Source of the DNA: Chloroflexota bacterium
GTDB taxonomy: Bacteria; Chloroflexota; Limnocylindria; Limnocylindrales; CSP1-4
Direction: 5' to 3'
Assembly: GCA_013695505.1 (NCBI GenBank)
Contig: JACDAH010000297.1
Location: forward strand, 1 to 6,100
DNA length: 6,100 nucleotides
A program made the translations under genes and the position numbers. The notes beneath the pieces are model-generated. The model ran no database searches. It was not told where the DNA came from and was given only the letters and a program-made list of their open reading frames with translations. Position 1 is the stretch's first letter. Each line of letters begins with the position of its first letter. Below, in pieces: positions 1 to 6,100 of the stretch.

Positions 1-1286
1 GCGCCGCGCCGTCCACGCCGGCATCAACCGGCAGCGCCGGCGCCGCCCCGAGCACCGCCCCGAGCACCGCCGCGAGCGCGGTCACGGGCTCGATCTCGCT
101 CGGCAGCAACCACAGCGACCCCGGCGAGAAGACGGGGATGGAGGCCATCAACAAGGCCTTCACCGACGAGACCGGAATCACCGTCAAGATGAACACGGTC
201 GACCACGGGACCTTCCAGGACCAGCTCCAGAACTACCTCGGCGGTACCCCGGACACCGCCTACACGTGGTTCTCCGGCTTCCGGATGAAGTTCTTCGCCG
301 ATCAGCAGCTGAACGTTGCGGTCGACGATGTGTGGGCGAAGGTCAAGGACAACTACACCGAGGGCTTCGCGAACTCGGTGGTCGGCAACGACGGCAAGGT
401 CTACGGAATCCCCGTCGACTACTACCCGTGGGCGGTCTTCTATCGGAAGAGTGTGTTCGCCGACAAGGGCTACACGGTCCCGGCGACGTGGGACGACCTG
501 AAGGCGCTCTGCACGAAGATGCAGGCCGACGGCCTGACCCCGATCGCCTTCGGCGACAAGGACGGCTGGCCGGCGATGGGGACGTTCGACATCCTCAACC
601 TCCGACTGAACGGCTATGACTTCCACGTCAATCTGATGGCCGGCAAGGAGAAGTGGACCGACCCGAAGGTCACCGCGGTCTTCCAGAAGTGGGCGGAGAT
701 CGTGCCGTTCCACGCCAAGGACTATGCCGGGCTGACGTGGCAGAACGCTGCCGACACGCTCGTCCAGAAGAAATCCGGGATGTATCTCCTCGGGCTGTTC
801 GTGTCGTCGCAGTTCGCGGCCACGAAGAACCAGGCCGACCTCGACGACCTCGACTTCTTCCCCTTCCCCACCCTTGGAACGTCGTTCGACGCCGAAGGCG
901 CGCTCGACGCCCCGATCGACACGTGGGAGATCGCGGCGAAGTCGCCGAACCTGGAGGCCGAGACCGACACCGCCAAGGCCTACCTCGAGTTCTGGGCGAA
1001 GGGCTCGACCCAGCTGATCATGTTCCAGAACCAGCCGGGCCTGATCCCGACGGCGAAAGACGCCGATACGAGCTCGTACACGCCGCTCCAGAAAAAGGCT
1101 GTCGAGATCGTCAGCAAGGCGACCCGGATCACCCAGTTCCTCGACCGCGACACGCGGGCCGACTTCGCCGGGGCCAACGGGATGCAGAGCTTCCTCCAGA
1201 AGTTCCTCGCCAACCCGACCCAGGACCTCGCCGCCTACCAGAAGACGATCCAGGACTTCTGGGACTCGCTCCCGCCGCTGACCTGA
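1..1286 (+). CDS. Sugar ABC transporter substrate-binding protein (CUT1 family, probable lipoprotein), 5' partial
   Basis: This is the extracytoplasmic solute-binding protein of a carbohydrate ABC transporter, which captures the sugar and delivers it to the permease pair encoded just downstream. The reading frame is already open at the window edge (first full codon at base 3) and ends with TGA at 1284-1286, leaving 427 visible residues. The first ~28 form a low-complexity Ala/Ser/Pro/Thr linker, as usually follows the lipobox cysteine of high-GC lipoproteins; the signal peptide itself lies upstream. The folded part begins near GSISLGSNHSDPG (residues 29-41), followed by GMEAINKAFTDETGITV, the helix and strand typical of SBP_bac_1 proteins. 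Further family traits are GKVYGIPVDYYPWAVFYRK in mid-protein and the C-terminal NQPGLIPTAKDA and FLQKFL segments. Only the signal peptide appears to be missing. An ATG at 138 is internal and would remove the first strand, so it is not taken as the start. Family assignment is firm; the ligand is inferred from the neighbouring beta-galactosidase only. Confidence 0.93.
   Translation, partial: AAPSTPASTGSAGAAPSTAPSTAASAVTGSISLGSNHSDPGEKTGMEAINKAFTDETGITVKMNTVDHGTFQDQLQNYLGGTPDTAYTWFSGFRMKFFADQQLNVAVDDVWAKVKDNYTEGFANSVVGNDGKVYGIPVDYYPWAVFYRKSVFADKGYTVPATWDDLKALCTKMQADGLTPIAFGDKDGWPAMGTFDILNLRLNGYDFHVNLMAGKEKWTDPKVTAVFQKWAEIVPFHAKDYAGLTWQNAADTLVQKKSGMYLLGLFVSSQFAATKNQADLDDLDFFPFPTLGTSFDAEGALDAPIDTWEIAAKSPNLEAETDTAKAYLEFWAKGSTQLIMFQNQPGLIPTAKDADTSSYTPLQKKAVEIVSKATRITQFLDRDTRADFAGANGMQSFLQKFLANPTQDLAAYQKTIQDFWDSLPPLT
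45..68 (+). repeat. Two perfect tandem copies of a 12-base unit in the lipoprotein linker
   Basis: The unit GCCCCGAGCACC occurs twice back to back, in frame, and encodes Ala-Pro-Ser-Thr twice. A degenerate third copy (GCCGCGAGC) follows directly, and a related APST block lies a little upstream. It falls in the flexible linker between lipid anchor and binding domain. Such repeats can gain or lose units without breaking the frame, so linker length may vary between strains. Confidence 0.8.
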
Positions 1287-1318
1287 CCCGGTCGCCGTCG
1301 CCCTCGACGTCCCGACCG

Positions 1319-2296
1319 ATGCTTGGCCAATCCGCAGGTGACGTCGCCGCCCCGCTGGAGTCCCCCACCGGCGGGGCGGCTGACGTCCCCCGAGCGCGTC
1401 GCAAGAGCCGCTTCACGCTCCTGACCCGCCGCGACCGGCTGGTCATGTTCCTGATGGTGGGCATCCCGACGGTCCTGTGTATCGGCCTGATCTGGCTGCC
1501 GACGATCGCCTCGATCGCGCTGTCGTTCACGAACTGGCGGGGGATCACGCCCCTCACCGCCCAGAACTTCGTGGGGCTGAGGAACTTCGAGACGCTGTTC
1601 GGCTCGTACCCGTTCTTCTGGCCGGCGGTCATCCACAACATCCTATGGCTGGTGGTGTTCGTGTTCATCGCCACGCCCGTCGGGATCTTCCTCGCCGTCC
1701 TCCTCGACCGGGAGATGCGCGGCAGCCGGATCTACCAGAGTGTGTTCTTCATCCCGGTCGTCCTGTCCCTCGCCATCGTTGGGTTCATCTGGGAACAGAT
1801 CTACACGTCGCAGGGCTTCGTCAACTCGCTCCTCGGCCACACGTCGTCGAGCACCGCCATCGACTTCCTCGGCAACCCGTCGCTCAACATCTGGGCGGTC
1901 CTCGTGGCCGCGAGCTGGCGCCAAGTCGGCTACGTGATGGTCCTCTACCTCGCCGGGCTCAAGAGCGTCGACCCGACGTTGCGCGAAGCCGCGGCAATCG
2001 ACGGGGCCAATGCGCGCCAGATCTTCTTCCGCGTCGTCTTCCCGGTCATGAGGCCGATCAACATCGTGATTCTCGTGATCACGGTCATCGAGTCGCTGCG
2101 AGCGTTCGATATCGCGTACATCGTCAACCGCGGGAAGAACGGCCTCGAGCTCCTCTCGATCCTGATCACGAACAACAGCATCTCCGAGGCGAATCTGCTC
2201 GGCTTCGGCTCGGCGATCGCGGTCGTGCTGCTCGTGGTATCGCTCGTCCCGATCGTCACGTTCCTGGTCCGGACGATGGGCAAGGACCCGGGATGA
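1319..2296 (+). CDS. Sugar ABC transporter permease, MalF/UgpA type (CUT1)
   Basis: This is an inner-membrane subunit forming half of the sugar translocation channel with the permease encoded next. It has 325 residues, normal for MalF/UgpA-like proteins of the three-gene CUT1 systems. A basic cytoplasmic tail (residues 24-40, rich in Arg and Lys) precedes about six membrane segments, near 42-70, 104-130, 139-160, 191-214, 245-262 and 294-318. The ATPase-coupling EAA loop is clear at residues 223-245: EAAAIDGA, then FFRVVFPVMRP. The ATG at 1319 is chosen because it is the only ATG, GTG or TTG in frame between the preceding stop and the ATG at 1445, which lies inside the first membrane segment. 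No Shine-Dalgarno-like sequence precedes 1319, so initiation may rely on reinitiation from the binding-protein gene 32 bases upstream. The stop overlaps the next start (ATGA). Family is certain; substrate is inferred. Confidence 0.93.
   Translation: MLGQSAGDVAAPLESPTGGAADVPRARRKSRFTLLTRRDRLVMFLMVGIPTVLCIGLIWLPTIASIALSFTNWRGITPLTAQNFVGLRNFETLFGSYPFFWPAVIHNILWLVVFVFIATPVGIFLAVLLDREMRGSRIYQSVFFIPVVLSLAIVGFIWEQIYTSQGFVNSLLGHTSSSTAIDFLGNPSLNIWAVLVAASWRQVGYVMVLYLAGLKSVDPTLREAAAIDGANARQIFFRVVFPVMRPINIVILVITVIESLRAFDIAYIVNRGKNGLELLSILITNNSISEANLLGFGSAIAVVLLVVSLVPIVTFLVRTMGKDPG
1340..1387 (+). other. Strong nested stem-loop in the 5' coding part of the first permease gene
   Basis: The arm CCGCCCCGCTGG (1347-1358) pairs with CCGGCGGGGCGG (1368-1379) over 12 positions, eleven Watson-Crick and one G-U in RNA, around a 9-base loop. 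An outer 6-base stem is formed by GACGTC at 1340-1345 and GACGTC at 1382-1387, separated from the inner stem by one base on the left and two on the right. No T-run follows, so it does not look like a rho-independent terminator. It begins 54 bases after the binding-protein stop codon and covers codons 8-23 of the permease. A role as an mRNA 3'-end barrier or translation brake is inference. Long hairpins also arise by chance in DNA this rich in GC. Confidence 0.5.
2282..2286 (+). promoter_or_regulatory. Ribosome-binding site of the second permease
   Basis: AAGGA lies six bases before the ATG at 2293, inside the last codons of the first permease gene. Together with the ATGA stop/start overlap it fixes the start of the second permease and points to translational coupling between the two channel subunits. 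Confidence 0.65.
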
Positions 2297-3198
2297 CCGG
2301 CATCGCGAGCTCCTCCGTCGGAGTAGCCCGGCGACCTGGCGGCGGTAGCCGGGGGCGGCAGGTCGCCATCCACGTGTTCCTGATCGCCCTCGCTGTCCTG
2401 TGGCTGTTCCCGATCGCCTGGACGGCGTTCACCGCGCTGCGTCCGTACGGCGACGTCATCGCCGACGGCGCCGTGTCGTGGCCGGCTCACCTCAACCTCG
2501 ACAACTTCCAGACAGCCTGGACCGTCGGGGGACTTCCGCATTTCTTCCTGAACACGCTCATCGTCGCGGTCCCGGCCGTCCTCCTGACGCTGTGGATCTC
2601 ATCGATGCTGGCCTACGTGTTCTCGCGGTTCTCGTTCCGATTGAACCTGCCGCTCCTGATGATGTTCACGGCCGGGAACCTCCTGCCCCCGCAAGTCATC
2701 ATCGTTCCCCTGTATCGGATCTTCCTCGCGCTGCCTCTGCCCAGGTTCCTGAGCGACAACGGGCTGCTCTACGACAGCTATTTCGGGATCATCCTGATTC
2801 ACGTCGTCTTCCAGACGGGGTTCGTGACGTTCGTGATGAGCAACTACATGCGGACGATCTCCCGGGAGCTGACGGAGGCGGCCCTCGTTGACGGAGCTTC
2901 CCTCTGGACGGTCTACCGGCGGGTGATCCTGCCCCTCTGCCGACCGGCCCTGGCGGCGCTCGCGACGCTCGAGTTCACGTTCATCTACAACGACTTCTTC
3001 TGGGCCCTCGTGCTGATGAAGACGGGCGACAAACGCCCGATCACCTCGGCCCTGAACAACTTCCAGGGCTCCTTCTTCACCGACCAGAACGTGCTCGCGG
3101 CAATGTCCTTCATGGTCGCCCTGCCGACGATCCTGGTCTACCTCGTGCTGTCCAAGCAGTTCGTGCGGGGCCTGACGCTCGGATCGACAAAGGGCTAG
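2293..3198 (+). CDS. Sugar ABC transporter permease, MalG/UgpE type (CUT1)
   Basis: This is the second inner-membrane channel subunit, expected to pair with the MalF-type permease before it. It has 301 residues, slightly longer than the usual ~275-300 because of a Gly/Arg/Ser-rich N-terminal tail (residues 1-23). Six membrane segments are visible near 25-48, 86-110, 119-144, 163-184, 219-242 and 267-288. The EAA loop that contacts the ATPase is at residues 195-218: EAALVDGAS, then YRRVILPLCRP. Other family traits are FFLNTLIVAVP before the second segment and FIYNDFFWALVLM in the fifth. The ATG at 2293 overlaps the previous stop by four bases and has AAGGA six bases upstream. The gene ends in TAG (3196-3198), ten bases before the SDR gene. 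No ATPase follows, so energy must come from a subunit encoded elsewhere, as with MsiK-like shared ATPases known in actinobacteria. Confidence 0.94.
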   Translation: MTGIASSSVGVARRPGGGSRGRQVAIHVFLIALAVLWLFPIAWTAFTALRPYGDVIADGAVSWPAHLNLDNFQTAWTVGGLPHFFLNTLIVAVPAVLLTLWISSMLAYVFSRFSFRLNLPLLMMFTAGNLLPPQVIIVPLYRIFLALPLPRFLSDNGLLYDSYFGIILIHVVFQTGFVTFVMSNYMRTISRELTEAALVDGASLWTVYRRVILPLCRPALAALATLEFTFIYNDFFWALVLMKTGDKRPITSALNNFQGSFFTDQNVLAAMSFMVALPTILVYLVLSKQFVRGLTLGSTKG

Positions 3199-3201
3199 GG
3201 A
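3197..3201 (+). promoter_or_regulatory. Ribosome-binding site of the SDR gene
   Basis: AGGGA overlaps the TAG stop of the second permease and sits seven bases before the ATG at 3209. It supports this start and continued translation along one polycistronic mRNA. Confidence 0.6.
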
Positions 3202-3208
3202 CCGACCG

Positions 3209-6100
<2,892 letters not shown>

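Noticed and set aside
24..713. Minus-strand open frame of 229 codons opposite the binding-protein gene.
   Set aside because: Composition is Arg/Val/Glu/Gly-biased, it ends in Gly-Ala repeats that are simply the complement of the linker, and no motif is visible. The plus strand encodes a clear solute-binding protein.
653..1318. Upstream extension of the first permease frame into the binding-protein gene.
   Set aside because: The extension is an off-frame, Arg/Pro-rich reading of the binding-protein gene. Permease-like sequence begins only after the ATG at 1319.
1287..1318. The 32-base gap after the binding-protein gene, considered as a terminator or internal promoter.
   Set aside because: No hairpin followed by T-residues and no convincing -10/-35 pair is visible; it is GC-rich sequence between co-directional genes.
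1477..2292. Upstream extension of the second permease frame through the first permease gene.
   Set aside because: Read in this frame the region gives Arg/Pro/His-rich nonsense. The ATGA overlap with AAGGA upstream gives a good start at 2293.

Overview
This window is a single plus-strand block of five tightly packed genes from a very GC-rich bacterium. It reads as a carbohydrate-uptake and hydrolysis operon: a sugar-binding lipoprotein (5' end cut off), two inner-membrane permeases of the CUT1/MalFG type, a small NAD-dependent extended SDR (epimerase/dehydrogenase fold), and a LacZ-type GH2 beta-galactosidase (3' end cut off). Codons end overwhelmingly in G or C, and the mature part of the binding protein follows a long Ala/Ser/Pro/Thr-rich linker. 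Both traits suit Actinomycetota or high-GC Chloroflexota. Nothing here decides between them, and no rRNA, tRNA or taxon-specific marker is present.

Layout: 1-1286 solute-binding protein; 1287-1318 a 32-base gap without a visible ribosome-binding site; 1319-2296 first permease; 2293-3198 second permease, overlapping the first by ATGA; a 10-base gap; 3209-4036 SDR; 4033-6100 GH2 beta-galactosidase, overlapping the SDR by GTGA and running off the window. No stretch over 300 bases lacks a gene. No internal promoter, rho-independent terminator, tRNA, mobile element or CRISPR array was seen. The operon promoter, any regulator and the transporter ATPase must lie outside the window or elsewhere in the genome.

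Proposed working: the lipoprotein captures a sugar, probably a beta-galactoside or related oligosaccharide, outside the membrane. The two permeases, powered by an ATPase not encoded here, bring it in intact. The beta-galactosidase has no signal peptide, so it would cleave the sugar in the cytoplasm. The SDR presumably acts on a sugar released or imported by the system; its substrate cannot be read from sequence.

The genes belong to known families, and I see no convincing new system. The points most worth a second look are a strong nested hairpin in the first codons of the first permease, just after the binding-protein gene, and the SDR of unknown substrate locked between transporter and glycosidase.
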